Source of the DNA: Streptomyces hayashii
GTDB taxonomy: Bacteria; Actinomycetota; Actinomycetes; Streptomycetales; Streptomycetaceae
Assembly: GCF_024539815.1 (NCBI RefSeq)
Contig: NZ_JAHHIU010000003.1
Span: 40,544 to 104,543 of the forward strand
Reading direction: 5' to 3'
Length of the DNA stretch: 64,000 nucleotides
This document shows positions 25,314 to 41,123 of the stretch, in pieces. The stretch's first letter is position 1, and the number at the start of each line of letters is the position of its first letter. The notes below the pieces were generated by a model, which saw nothing but the letters and a program-made list of their open reading frames with translations, was not told where the DNA came from and did no database searches. The translations under genes and the position numbers were made by a program.

Positions 25314-26377
25314 AGGGCCTGCTCCACCGGCTTGTCGCCCTCCTCCACCAGCCGGGCGAGGATGCGGCGGGCGGCCAGGCCGCCGGTGTCGATGTTGATG
25401 CTCAGCTCCTGGTATCCGGAGCGCTCCGAACCGAGCGTGCGCTGAAGGAGGTTGAGCGCGTCGACGTCCTGCATGACCACCGTGTGGTTGTTGCCCCGCA
25501 GGAACTCGGTGACCTCCTCGTCGTCCGTCGCCCAGTCCCGCGAGACCATCCAGAAGTCGTACACCTTGCCGTCGGCGGACGGCGTGATGGCGTAGGTGAT
25601 CTCGGTGTGGAAGCCGTTCGGGTCACTGCCGTCGGGCTCGGGCAGGACGCCCACCGGCGCGATGCGGCTGTGCAGCAGATACAGACAGGGGGCGTGGTAC
25701 TCGATGTCCTGCCAGCGGGTGATCCGCCCCTCGATGCCGGTGGAGCGGGCGTAGAACGGCGGGCACTCGGCGTCGTCCATGTGCCGGCTGACCCGCACGA
25801 TCCCCGCGCCCTCGTCGACCTCCGTGGTGATCGGCGTCTCGGCGACCTCGGGGGTGCCGATGTAACCGCCGTGCAGATACGTCTCGTGGGAGAGGTCGAG
25901 GAGGTTGTCGACGAGCAGCCCGTAGTCGGCGTCGATGGGCTCCATCCCGCGCACGGTCGTCCAGCCGGGGGAGTCGAGGTGCCGGGCGCGGGGCAGGGTC
26001 TGCGGATCGGCGAGGGCGGGGTCGCCGATCCACACCCACACCAGGGAGTCCTGCTCCACGACCGGGTAGGCGGTCACCCGGGCGGTGCGCGGGATGCGCT
26101 TCTGGCCCGGCACGAACACGCAGGCGCCGGTCGTGTCGTACGTGAAGCCGTGGTAGCCGCACACGATGCGGTCGCCGTCGAGCCGGCTCTCGGAGAGCGG
26201 GAACCTGCGGTGCACACACCGGTCGTGCAGCGCGACGGGCGTGCCGTCCTCCTGCGTCCGGTAGAAGACGAGCGGCTCACCGAGGATCGTCCGGCCGAGC
26301 AGCTCCTCGCGCCCGACCTCGTGACTGTAGGCGGCGACGTACCACTGGTTCCTGGCGAAGGCGGTGGTGTGAGGCAT
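25310..26377 (-). CDS. Rieske non-heme iron oxygenase, VanA-like
   Basis: 355 residues from ATG 26377. The Rieske [2Fe-2S] domain has Cys54-x-His56 and Cys73-x2-His76 (DRCVHRRF, IVCGYHGFTY). The catalytic mononuclear iron site includes His164 and His169 in VDNLLDLSHETYLHG. Length and layout match the vanillate O-demethylase oxygenase (VanA) class, which hydroxylates or O-demethylates. In a PKS cluster the likely job is late oxidative tailoring of the polyketide. It heads a three-gene operon with the 58-residue protein and the PDR-type reductase, and diverges from PKS-1. The frame extends upstream to 26980, but that part overlaps PKS-1 and its promoter and was rejected. Confidence 0.92.
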   Translation of the reverse strand: MPHTTAFARNQWYVAAYSHEVGREELLGRTILGEPLVFYRTQEDGTPVALHDRCVHRRFPLSESRLDGDRIVCGYHGFTYDTTGACVFVPGQKRIPRTARVTAYPVVEQDSLVWVWIGDPALADPQTLPRARHLDSPGWTTVRGMEPIDADYGLLVDNLLDLSHETYLHGGYIGTPEVAETPITTEVDEGAGIVRVSRHMDDAECPPFYARSTGIEGRITRWQDIEYHAPCLYLLHSRIAPVGVLPEPDGSDPNGFHTEITYAITPSADGKVYDFWMVSRDWATDDEEVTEFLRGNNHTVVMQDVDALNLLQRTLGSERSGYQELSINIDTGGLAARRILARLVEEGDKPVEQAL

Positions 26378-26837
26378 GGAGTCCCGTCCCTGTCGGCGGG
26401 GCTCCGTCGCCCCGCGTGCCGTGGTTGGGAACAGGTTCCTGACGGCTGTCGTCGCCGCGCAAGGCGGCTTCTGCCAGGCGGAAGCGTCTGTGCGCAAGAG
26501 CCGGTCGGAGCGTTGCCCTGCGTCCCGTTCTGCGCGTGTCGTCCCACCGGCCCGCTCCGGCCGGACCGCGCGCCGACGGGGCGTCACGGGAAGGGAGCCC
26601 CCGCGAATCGTCGCGCGCCGGGGACGGGACGTGAACGGCGCCGCGGCGACCCCCGGCACCGGGCACGGCTGGGGCATGCGGGGCCTGTTAGGGGTGTCGG
26701 ACGCGCAGGGGTGGTTCCTACGGTGAAGCCGGGGCGACAGGGAACACACACCGGCCGGGTGAGGCACCGCATCCCGCGTCGCCGGAGACGGTGGGCGACG
26801 CCTGGGAGGCCGGGCCGGCCGGGGACCGGAAGGACAC
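26378..26837. promoter_or_regulatory. Divergent control region between the redox operon and PKS-1
   Basis: A 460-base intergenic region. It holds the PKS-1 promoter (26677-26724), a GGAAC-AG-GTTCC inverted repeat at 26428-26439 near the Rieske start (possible operator for the leftward operon) and the PKS-1 ribosome site GGAAGGA (about 26825). I found no copy of the shared G-rich element pointing towards the Rieske gene. Confidence 0.5.
26677..26724 (+). promoter_or_regulatory. PKS-1 promoter with the shared G-rich activator element
   Basis: The 19-mer TGCGGGGCCTGTTAGGGGT (26677-26695) is followed, 23 bases on, by the -10-like TACGGT (26719-26724), 113 bases before the PKS-1 start. The same layout occurs before the P450, the second hydrolase-like gene and PKS-2. 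An extra AGGGGT at 26707-26712 lies in the spacer. There is no good -35 box, as expected for an activator-dependent promoter. Confidence 0.65.
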
Positions 26838-34520
<7,683 letters not shown>

Positions 34521-34547
34521 CGCCGGGGACGGTACAAGCACGGGCCC

Positions 34548-34564
34548 GCCCTCACCGTGAGGGC
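34548..34564. terminator. Hairpin between PKS-1 and the ferredoxin gene
   Basis: GCCCTCA (34548-34554) pairs with TGAGGGC (34558-34564) around a three-base loop, between two convergent genes. It could stop transcription from both sides. The stem is short (7 bp) but GC-rich. Confidence 0.5.
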
Positions 34565-34595
34565 AGACCCGGTCGCTTCGAGGGCGCGTGGCGGG

Positions 34596-34796
34596 TCAGC
34601 CGTGCACCGGCGTGATGGCCTGGGAGGGGCAGCGCTCCGCGGCCGTCTCCACCTCGTCGTGCAGCTCGGGCGGGGGCGTGTCCTGGAGGACCTCGGCGAC
34701 GCCGTCCTCCAGCCGCTGCTCGAAGACGTCGGGGGCGAACAGCGCGCACTGGCCGGCGCCGACGCACCTGTCCTGGTCGAGCAGGACTCTCATCAT
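34596..34796 (-). CDS. Small single-cluster ferredoxin ([3Fe-4S]/[4Fe-4S] type)
   Basis: 66 residues with the bacterial P450-partner pattern: DRCVGAGQCALFAPDVF at the start and ERCPSQAI near the end. Gly stands where a fourth cluster Cys would be, which suggests a [3Fe-4S] cluster. GGGAGG lies 4-5 bases before ATG 34796. It is divergent from the P450 gene, 339 bases away, and the likely job is to feed that P450 with electrons. No dedicated ferredoxin reductase is adjacent; a general cellular one may serve. Confidence 0.9.
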   Translation of the reverse strand: MMRVLLDQDRCVGAGQCALFAPDVFEQRLEDGVAEVLQDTPPPELHDEVETAAERCPSQAITPVHG

Positions 34797-35135
34797 TGAC
34801 CTCCCGGGGCCGTGGGATCTCGGCGTCGTGCCGTGGTTCGCGAACGGGGTCGCCTCGGGATCCTGTCACCGGGCGCGCCCCGCGCCGGCGGGCGCCGGGC
34901 AGGTGTGCGGCGCACCGGGCGGCGGGCGGGGGCCTAGGGGGCCGTCTAGGGGTACTCCCGCCGTCGGAGGGGCCGTTACGTTTCCACGCGGGGCGGCCTG
35001 CCCGGTGCCCCGTCCGGTGCCACGCCGTGACGTGAGCACGAGTCCCCGCGAGCTCCACGGCGAGCCCGGGACGTCGTGGCGTCGCCATGGATCGTGTGGC
35101 GCGTCGGCCCGTCCGCCCCGGGTGAAGGAGACTCG
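34797..35135. promoter_or_regulatory. Divergent region between ferredoxin and P450 genes
   Basis: 339 bases with no gene. It holds the P450 promoter described at 34935-34982 and the GAAGGAG ribosome site at about 35124. No counterpart element faces the ferredoxin gene. Confidence 0.5.
34935..34982 (+). promoter_or_regulatory. P450 operon promoter with the shared G-rich element
   Basis: The best copy of the element, TAGGGGGCCGTCTAGGGGT (34935-34953), is a 12-bp-spaced direct repeat of TAGGGG. Exactly 23 bases later is the -10-like TACGTT (34977-34982), 153 bases before the P450 start. The layout matches the PKS-1 and PKS-2 promoters. Confidence 0.68.
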
Positions 35136-36383
35136 ATGGCCACCTCGGTGGAGCAGGAACAGGAGCAGATGGAGCTCGCCGCCTTCATCTGGCAGATGAG
35201 CACCCTGGGCGATCCGTACGCCCAGGTCCTGCTGCGTCAGATGAACCCGTACCGCTTCTTCGAGAAGGCGCGGGAACTCGGCCCGATCCACCGCAGCCGC
35301 GTCGGCCCCTGGGTGACCCCGGACTACCGGATATCCCGGGGCATCCTGCGCGACACCCGGTTCGGCACCCGTGACGTGAACGGTGAGCGGACCATCGCCC
35401 AGTTCACTTCCGTGGACGACTCCTTCCTCAAGCTCGACCCACCGGACCACACGCGGCTGCGCCGCCTGGTCACGCCGCACTTCGGCGCACGCCGCTTCCA
35501 CGCCAAACGGCCGCAGATGGAGGCCCTGTGCCAGGACCTGCTGGACCGGGCGCTGGACCGGGAGGGCGCGGACGGCCGGTTCGACGCGGTGACCGACTAC
35601 GCGCGGCCCCTGATGAGCGAACTGGTCTGCGACGTGTTCGGTGTGCGGGGAGATCTCCGGGACCGGTTCGCGTCGTGCAGCGCACGCGTCGGGCGCGTCT
35701 TCGAGGGCTACTCCTCTCCGGAGCAGTTCCAGCAGTTGGAGGACGCGGTCGCCGAACTCAAGCTCCTGCTGAGGGAACTGGTCGACGTGCGGGCCGAGGA
35801 GCCGGGGCCGGACGTGGTCAGCGGGCTGCTGCGGGCGCACGGCGAGGAGCGGCTGACCGTGGACGAGGTGATCGGGGTGTGCAGTCTGCTGTCCATCGCC
35901 GGCACCGAGTCCACGTCCCATCTCATCGGCAACGCCGTCCACGCGCTGCTGGACAACCGTGAGCAGTGGCAGCTGCTGTGCGACGACCCGGAGCTGACGC
36001 CGCGGGCGGTGGAGGAGACGCTGCGCTACGACCCGCCCAACCACCTGATCAGCCGGGTGGCGCACGAGGACGTCGAACTGGACGGGCAGCGCGTCGCCGC
36101 CGGAGACACGGTCGTCATCATGACCGGCGGAGCCAACCGGGATCCCCAGGTGTACCCGGACCCGGCGCGTTTCGACGTCCTGCGCGAGGACCCGGCCGAG
36201 CCGCTCACGTTCTCCGCGGGCATCCACTTCTGCCTGGGGGCCGCGCTCGCCCGCACCGCCGCCGAGGCCGCGCTGCGGGTCCTGGCCGCCCGGCTGCCGG
36301 AGCTGCGTCCGTCGGGCCCGGTCCGGCGCCGGCGCTCGCCGTCGGTGCGGGGCCTGGAGAGCCTGCCGGTGGCCGCCCGCTGA
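35136..36383 (+). CDS. Cytochrome P450
   Basis: 415 residues, soluble bacterial class I P450. The oxygen-binding I-helix reads LSIAGTESTSHLIGN, the ExxR salt bridge is Glu294-Arg297 (EETLRYDPP), and the heme ligand is Cys366 in FSAGIHFCLGAALAR (Ser-Ala instead of the usual Gly-x). GAAGGAG is 6 bases before the ATG. It is probably a site-selective hydroxylase or epoxidase of the polyketide, supplied by the divergent ferredoxin. The hydrolase-like gene follows after 128 bases on the same strand, so the two may share one transcript driven by the G-rich promoter. Confidence 0.95.
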   Translation: MATSVEQEQEQMELAAFIWQMSTLGDPYAQVLLRQMNPYRFFEKARELGPIHRSRVGPWVTPDYRISRGILRDTRFGTRDVNGERTIAQFTSVDDSFLKLDPPDHTRLRRLVTPHFGARRFHAKRPQMEALCQDLLDRALDREGADGRFDAVTDYARPLMSELVCDVFGVRGDLRDRFASCSARVGRVFEGYSSPEQFQQLEDAVAELKLLLRELVDVRAEEPGPDVVSGLLRAHGEERLTVDEVIGVCSLLSIAGTESTSHLIGNAVHALLDNREQWQLLCDDPELTPRAVEETLRYDPPNHLISRVAHEDVELDGQRVAAGDTVVIMTGGANRDPQVYPDPARFDVLREDPAEPLTFSAGIHFCLGAALARTAAEAALRVLAARLPELRPSGPVRRRRSPSVRGLESLPVAAR

Positions 36384-36511
36384 CCTCCCGACCGCGTGGC
36401 GCCGCCCGGTTCGCCGCGGGGCGACGCGCCGGGGAAACGCCGTCCGCCCGGAGAGCCGGCGGACGGTCAGGGCCGATCGGCCCGCACACGCGTCGAAGCA
36501 TGGAGGGAAAG

Positions 36512-37303
36512 ATGGAGAAGACCGGGATCTGGGACGTGCTCAGGGAGGGCGGGCGCGAGGATCTCGTGCTGGTCGTCGACTATGCCGTCAACGGCCGCCA
36601 GGAAGCCGGGTTCAAGGACCTCGTGGCACGGATGGACTCCGACCACACCTTCTGGGAGACGCTGGCTCCGCCGGTCGGCGAAGAGGTCGGGCTGAGCCCG
36701 GAACAGTACCTCGACCGCTGGCTCGACGCGGTGCAGGCCGGCGGCCGCAACGTGAGCGCCGTCATCGGCTACTGCGCCAGCAGCAACTTCGCCGGCGTCA
36801 TCGCCGAGGGCGTGGGCCGGCGGCAGGAGACGCCGCCGAAGCTGGTGCTGCTGGACCCGACGCAGGTCACCTCCTGGACCATCCTGCACTTCGGCTTCTT
36901 CAAGGTCCTGGAGTCCCTGCGGTCCATGCTCTCCGAGGAGGAGATCATGGCGGCCCAGCGCGAGGGCTGGGAGATCGCGCAGGCCAATGAGAACCTGGAG
37001 GACTTCCGCGCCGAGATCGTCGCGCTCTACCGGCGTCTCGGCGAGACCGCCTTCGAGCGCGGCGGCCTGAAGGCCGACATCGGCGAGCAGCTGGTCGCCT
37101 GGTTCGCGGCCTACATGGCGTACCTGATCGCCTCCGGCGCCTTCGCCGGCCGCTACGACACCGGTGAGGCCGTCGCCGTGTGCTCCTCCGTGCTGGAGGA
37201 GACCCACATGGAGTTCAAGCAGGAGCTGCGCTTCGACGTCGACCACACCGAGCTGCTGCGCACCGACGAGGTGGCCGAGGCCGTGGCCGAACTGCTGGGC
37301 TGA
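36512..37303 (+). CDS. Thioesterase-like alpha/beta-hydrolase with Cys nucleophile (paralogue A)
   Basis: 263 residues from ATG 36512 (GGAGG about 5 bases upstream; another ATG at 36500 is less well placed). It lacks a classical GxSxG; the nucleophile-elbow position reads VIGYCASSNFAG with Cys88, and a C-terminal FDVDHTELL offers His245, as in thioesterases. It is homologous throughout to the protein at 38997-39794 (for example shared LAPPxGEE, GYCASS, VGRRQxTP, LRFDVDH). No close named family comes to mind; a trans-acting thioesterase, acyltransferase or cyclase working on an ACP- or MT-bound intermediate is possible. It sits behind the P450 and ends at a strong terminator. Confidence 0.75.
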   Translation: MEKTGIWDVLREGGREDLVLVVDYAVNGRQEAGFKDLVARMDSDHTFWETLAPPVGEEVGLSPEQYLDRWLDAVQAGGRNVSAVIGYCASSNFAGVIAEGVGRRQETPPKLVLLDPTQVTSWTILHFGFFKVLESLRSMLSEEEIMAAQREGWEIAQANENLEDFRAEIVALYRRLGETAFERGGLKADIGEQLVAWFAAYMAYLIASGAFAGRYDTGEAVAVCSSVLEETHMEFKQELRFDVDHTELLRTDEVAEAVAELLG

Positions 37304-37305
37304 GC

Positions 37306-37358
37306 ACGACAGTCGCCCCCGCCCGGACCGTAGAGGTCCGGGCGGGGGCGACTGTCGT
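37306..37358. terminator. Perfect 24-bp bidirectional terminator hairpin
   Basis: Bases 37306-37329 are exactly complementary to 37335-37358 around a five-base loop (GTAGA). It lies between two convergent genes, starting 3 bases after the stop of the hydrolase-like gene. It is very GC-rich and would stop transcription in both directions. Confidence 0.88.
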
Positions 37359-37405
37359 CCGGCGGCGGCTCGTGTCCGCCTCGCCCATGTGGGCGGCCGG
37401 TCGGT

Positions 37406-38926
37406 TCAGCGTCCGCCGTCCAGTTCGGCGACGAAGAGGTCCGGGAGCAGCGCGGCCGGCATCGTGGCGGCCAGTTCCGAGGCGAGCGCGGCGGTGAACG
37501 CGGCCGCCGCGGCGGACCGGGTCGGATCGTTCGTGTAACGCGACACGTCCTCGGCGGGCGGGCCCGAGGGACGGTAGGCGGCCGCCGGGCGGTCCGCGTC
37601 GCCGGACGGCAGCACGAGGACGTCGAGGAGGTCGGGGTCGCCGGTGGCCGCCCACGTCGGCACGGCGATCCGGCCCAGGCGGTCGGCCAGCGCGTGGAAC
37701 TCCTCCGGATCGGGAGCGTCCGGCTCGCCGTCGAGGGCGGCGACGACCAAGTCGTGGCCGGCCAGGGCCTCCAACCGCCGGGCGGCCTCGACCTCTTGGC
37801 GCAGCCGGGCGTTCGGCGCCCCCGTCACCCGCACCGGGCCGGGCAGGGCCGACAGCGCCTTCTCCAGTGCCTCGATGTCCGTCACCTCGTGGCCCCAGAC
37901 CAGTTCGACCGCGTCGGTCCCGGCCGGCGGGGCGGCGAGCGGCGCGCGGTACAGCAGGGCGTCGTAGCGGTGGCGGCTCAGCTCGTTGTGGTGCACGGCC
38001 CGCTTGATGCGCAGGTCGAGCGCGCCGCCGTCCGGCGACGCGGCCAGCACGGCGGCGAACAGGTCGGGGTCGACGGCCAGTTCACGTTCGGTGTACACGC
38101 TCAGCTCGACCGCGGCGCGGGCCTGGGCGGGATCGGCGGGCAGTTCGGGAGCCATCACGGCGGTGCGGAACGCCGGGAGGGTCCGCAGATTGCGTACGTC
38201 CCCGATCAGGACGGCGCCGCCCGGGCGGACCAGGCCGAGCGCGGCGGTCACCGTGTCGGCGAGGTAGCGGGCGTTGGGGAAGTACTGCACGACCGAGTTG
38301 CACACCACCACGTCGTAGGGCGACGCCGGCAGACCGGAGAGGTCGTCGGCCCGGCCCACCAGCAGGTCGACCCGGTCCCCCCACTCCACGTCGGCCACCT
38401 GGGCCCGGAGCCTGGCGATCGCGGTGGGGGAGAAGTCGGTGGCCGTGTACCGCTCGACGTGCGGGGCGATGGCGGCCATCAGCAGCCCGGTGCCGACGCC
38501 GATCTCCAGCACCCGGCGCGGACGCAGCGACAGGACGCGGTGGACCGTCGCGTCGCGCCACTCGCGCATCTGGGACCGTTCGATGGGCGTGCCGTCGTAG
38601 CTGCTGTGCCAGCCGACGAAGTCGTCTCCCAGGCCGCCGGCCTCCGGCATCTCGCCGTAGACCCACTCGTAGATCCTGTGCCAGTCACCGACCCGTTTGT
38701 CCTCGGCCTGCGGTGTGGCGGGGGCGGCCTGCGGACCCTCGGGGACGACATGGGCGACCAGCCGGTCCGCGGCGCCGGTACCGGACGGGGAGCGGCGCAC
38801 CTCCAGCCGTGCCCGCGCCACCCACGGGTGCGCCTCGATCAGCCGCCGGGCCTCGTCGGTCCGGACCGTGCGGCCCCGGATCTCGACCTCCGCCGACGAG
38901 CCGGATTCCATGGATGATGCCGACAT
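37406..38926 (-). CDS. Stand-alone NRPS-type methyltransferase
   Basis: 506 residues from ATG 38926 (CAGGAG upstream). Residues about 20-65 resemble the C-terminal subdomain of an adenylation domain (DEARRLIEAHPWVARARLEV, then RLVAHVVPEG). The next roughly 300 residues match methyltransferase domains built into NRPS modules: DWHRIYEWVYGEMPE, DDFVGWHSSYDGTPI, SAM motif I VLEIGVGTGLL (139-149), and VVVCNSVVQYFPNARYLADT. The C-terminal roughly 130 residues also look NRPS-derived. So an MT normally embedded in an adenylation domain appears here as a free protein in a polyketide cluster. It may act as an O-, N- or C-methyltransferase in trans; acceptor unknown. It lies 70 bases downstream of hydrolase-like paralogue B on the same strand. 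Confidence 0.82.
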   Translation of the reverse strand: MSASSMESGSSAEVEIRGRTVRTDEARRLIEAHPWVARARLEVRRSPSGTGAADRLVAHVVPEGPQAAPATPQAEDKRVGDWHRIYEWVYGEMPEAGGLGDDFVGWHSSYDGTPIERSQMREWRDATVHRVLSLRPRRVLEIGVGTGLLMAAIAPHVERYTATDFSPTAIARLRAQVADVEWGDRVDLLVGRADDLSGLPASPYDVVVCNSVVQYFPNARYLADTVTAALGLVRPGGAVLIGDVRNLRTLPAFRTAVMAPELPADPAQARAAVELSVYTERELAVDPDLFAAVLAASPDGGALDLRIKRAVHHNELSRHRYDALLYRAPLAAPPAGTDAVELVWGHEVTDIEALEKALSALPGPVRVTGAPNARLRQEVEAARRLEALAGHDLVVAALDGEPDAPDPEEFHALADRLGRIAVPTWAATGDPDLLDVLVLPSGDADRPAAAYRPSGPPAEDVSRYTNDPTRSAAAAAFTAALASELAATMPAALLPDLFVAELDGGR

Positions 38927-38996
38927 GTAGTACTCCTGGGCGCAAGCCGATCGGCCGGAGACCGGGGCGGGTTGAACGGGGCGAGGACGGGACCGG

Positions 38997-39794
38997 TCAG
39001 CCGAGCAGGCCGCGGACCGCCTCGGCGACCTCGGGGTGGCCGAGCAGTTCGGCGTGGTCGACGTCGAAGCGCAGCTCGTGGTCGGCACGGATGTCCAGGT
39101 TGCCCGGCAGGTCGCTGGAGCGGACCACGCGGACGTCCGGCAGACCGGTGACGACGGGCATCCGGCCGGCGGCCACCACGTAGTGGAGATAGCTGCGGAA
39201 CCAGCCGACCAACTCCTCGACCCGGTCGGCCCGCAGCCCCAGCCGCTCGAAGGCGGCCGAGCCGTACGTGCGGTAGATCCGCACGAACTGCTCAGCCAGG
39301 GCGTCGAGTTCGGGTGCGTCCGCGACGGCCTGCTCGCCCTCGCGGTACGCGTCGGCGACGTCGTCCGGGCCCAGTACCCCGGCCAGGGCGTCGATCACCG
39401 GCCGGAAGCCGTAGCGCAGCACCGTCTCGCCGTTGATGGCGGTCGGGTCGAACAGCACGACGGACGGGGTGTGCTGCCGGCGGCCCACCAGTTCGGCCAG
39501 CGCGAGGGCGAAGACCGACGAGGCGCAGTAGCCGAACACATGCGACACGGTGACGTCCCGGGACCGCAACTCGCCGGTCCAGCGCCGCAGATAGTCCTGC
39601 GCGGTCATCCCCGACTCCTCGCCGGGCGGGGGCGCCAGGCTCTCCCACACGGCGTGCCCGGTCTTCAGACCGCGGGCCAGCGCGGCGAACGCCGCCTCCG
39701 GTCGGCCGGTTGCGGTGAAGTCCACCGCGAGCACGACCGGCGCGTCGGCGTGCAGGTCGCCGTCCGTCACCCGCCAGGATCGGAGTTCGGCCAT
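38997..39794 (-). CDS. Thioesterase-like alpha/beta-hydrolase with Cys nucleophile (paralogue B)
   Basis: 265 residues from ATG 39794 (AAGGA about 10 bases upstream). Like paralogue A, it has HVFGYCASSVFALALAELVG with Cys90 at the nucleophile elbow and a C-terminal LRFDVDHAELL with His247. It carries roughly 20 extra residues before that His (VTGLPDVRVVRSSDLPGNLD), a plausible acid strand missing in A. It is the first gene of an operon with the methyltransferase and is driven by a G-rich element promoter. Having two diverged copies around the methyltransferase suggests separate steps or a heterodimer. Function is inferred only from the fold. Confidence 0.78.
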   Translation of the reverse strand: MAELRSWRVTDGDLHADAPVVLAVDFTATGRPEAAFAALARGLKTGHAVWESLAPPPGEESGMTAQDYLRRWTGELRSRDVTVSHVFGYCASSVFALALAELVGRRQHTPSVVLFDPTAINGETVLRYGFRPVIDALAGVLGPDDVADAYREGEQAVADAPELDALAEQFVRIYRTYGSAAFERLGLRADRVEELVGWFRSYLHYVVAAGRMPVVTGLPDVRVVRSSDLPGNLDIRADHELRFDVDHAELLGHPEVAEAVRGLLG

Positions 39795-39859
39795 TTCTCG
39801 GGTTCCTTCTGGTCGGACGGAGACCGCCCGGGCACACCTGGGCGCCGGGTCCTGCCCGT

Positions 39860-39906
39860 ACCGTAGGCACGCCGCCGCGGCCGGCACACCCTTACTCGTG
39901 CCCCTA
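39860..39906 (-). promoter_or_regulatory. Promoter of hydrolase B / methyltransferase operon with the shared element
   Basis: On the minus strand TAGGGGCACGAGTAAGGGT (39906-39888) is followed 22 bases later by TACGGT (39865-39860), 65 bases before the start codon. The same arrangement occurs in three other cluster promoters. Confidence 0.62.
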
Positions 39907-40304
39907 TGCCCGCACACAGGCCCCGTCGTCCGCCCCCCGACCCCCTGTGCGACCCCAGTCGGCCCATGGACGACCCCTGTTCAGGGGTCCGGGAGGACGA
40001 GCTGCGTCAGTGTCGGGCAATTTGTTCGTGTGCAGTCGGCAAGGACGACGGGACGGGCTTCCGCCGTGGTCGACGATGGCGGTACAGGTGCGGTGCCGGT
40101 AGTGGTCCGGTGTGCGACGCCCCCCCACCCCGCGAGGGGTATTCGCGATATATCGTGTTCAGGTGCTCGTGGTCGGCGGAGGTCGCTCCGTCGTCACCGC
40201 TGCCTGTTGTTCCATGCCGCCGTCGGCTCCGCACGCCGTCAGCCGTCCTGACGGCGACAGCCCGTGAATCCCCCCACACAAGAGCGTCTGGAGACACGAA
40301 CGCC
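39907..40304. promoter_or_regulatory. Upstream region of the ABC transporter genes with two palindromes
   Basis: About 400 bases without a gene. ACCCCTG-TT-CAGGGGT (39973-39988) is a perfect inverted repeat whose half-site resembles the cluster's AGGGGT heptamer, here facing itself. CGATATATCG (40146-40155) is a perfect palindrome in an unusually AT-rich spot and could be part of a promoter or operator. There is no match to the 23-base-spaced -10 layout of the other four promoters. Confidence 0.45.
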
Positions 40305-41123
40305 ATGTCGCACGTTTCCCGAGGAGACCGGGAGTCCACCCGCCTCGCTTCCGCCACCGTGGACGACGACCAGCCCGCACTGCAACTCACCGGCCTGTAC
40401 AAGCGGTTCGGCGACCATGTGGCCGTCGATCACATCGACCTGACCGTGCCGAGCGGCTCCTTCTTCGGTCTCGTCGGACCCAACGGCGCGGGCAAGACCA
40501 CCTCGCTGTCGATGACCGTCGGCCTGCTCCGCCCCGACGGCGGCTCGGCCCGCATCTTCGGCCACGACGTGTGGAGCGACCCCGTCGCCGCCAAGTCCCT
40601 CATCGGGGTGCTCCCGGACGGCATGGCCCTGCCCGACCGGCTCACCGGCCGGGAGGTGCTCACCTACCTCGGCCTGCTGCGCGGCATGTCCCGCGAGACG
40701 ATCGACGCCCGTGTGCAGGAGTTGCTGGAGGTGCTGGAGCTGGACTCGGCCGAGTCCACCATGGTCGTCGACTACTCCACCGGCATGCGCAAGAAGATCA
40801 CCCTCGCCACCGCGCTGCTGCACGGTCCCCGGCTGCTCATCCTCGACGAGCCGTTCGAGGCGGTCGACCCGGTGTCGGCGGCCACTATCCGCACCATCCT
40901 GCAGCGCTTCGTCTCCGGCGGCGGCTCGGTGATCTTCTCCAGCCATGTCATGGCCGTGGTCGAGCGGCTCTGCGACCATGTCGCCGTCATCGCCAAGGGC
41001 AAGGTGGAGGCGTCCGGTTCCATCGACGAGGTGCGCGGCGACCAGAGTCTCGACGAGGCCTTCGTGCACATCGTCGGTGCTCGTACGGGCGGCGCGGAGG
41101 GGCTGTCGTGGTTGGCGTCCTGA
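40305..41123 (+). CDS. ABC transporter ATP-binding protein
   Basis: 272 residues. Walker A GPNGAGKTTS, signature YSTGMRKKITLATAL (C-loop), Walker B RLLILDEPFEAVDP and the H-loop in VIFSSHVMAV are all intact, so it is a functional ATPase subunit of the CcmA/DrrA-like export type. ATG 40305 has GGAG 12 bases upstream. Its 3' end overlaps the permease gene by 16 bases. Within a PKS cluster it most likely exports the product or confers self-resistance. Confidence 0.93.
   Translation: MSHVSRGDRESTRLASATVDDDQPALQLTGLYKRFGDHVAVDHIDLTVPSGSFFGLVGPNGAGKTTSLSMTVGLLRPDGGSARIFGHDVWSDPVAAKSLIGVLPDGMALPDRLTGREVLTYLGLLRGMSRETIDARVQELLEVLELDSAESTMVVDYSTGMRKKITLATALLHGPRLLILDEPFEAVDPVSAATIRTILQRFVSGGGSVIFSSHVMAVVERLCDHVAVIAKGKVEASGSIDEVRGDQSLDEAFVHIVGARTGGAEGLSWLAS

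Noticed and set aside
26707..26712. Extra AGGGGT in the PKS-1 promoter as the real activator repeat
   Set aside because: Its 17-base spacing does not match the 12-base arrangement of the other promoters; the upstream 19-mer aligns better.
40571..41107. Permease gene starting inside the ATPase gene
   Set aside because: That part is an out-of-frame shadow of the ATPase; the GTG at 41108 has a ribosome site and leads into the first membrane helix.
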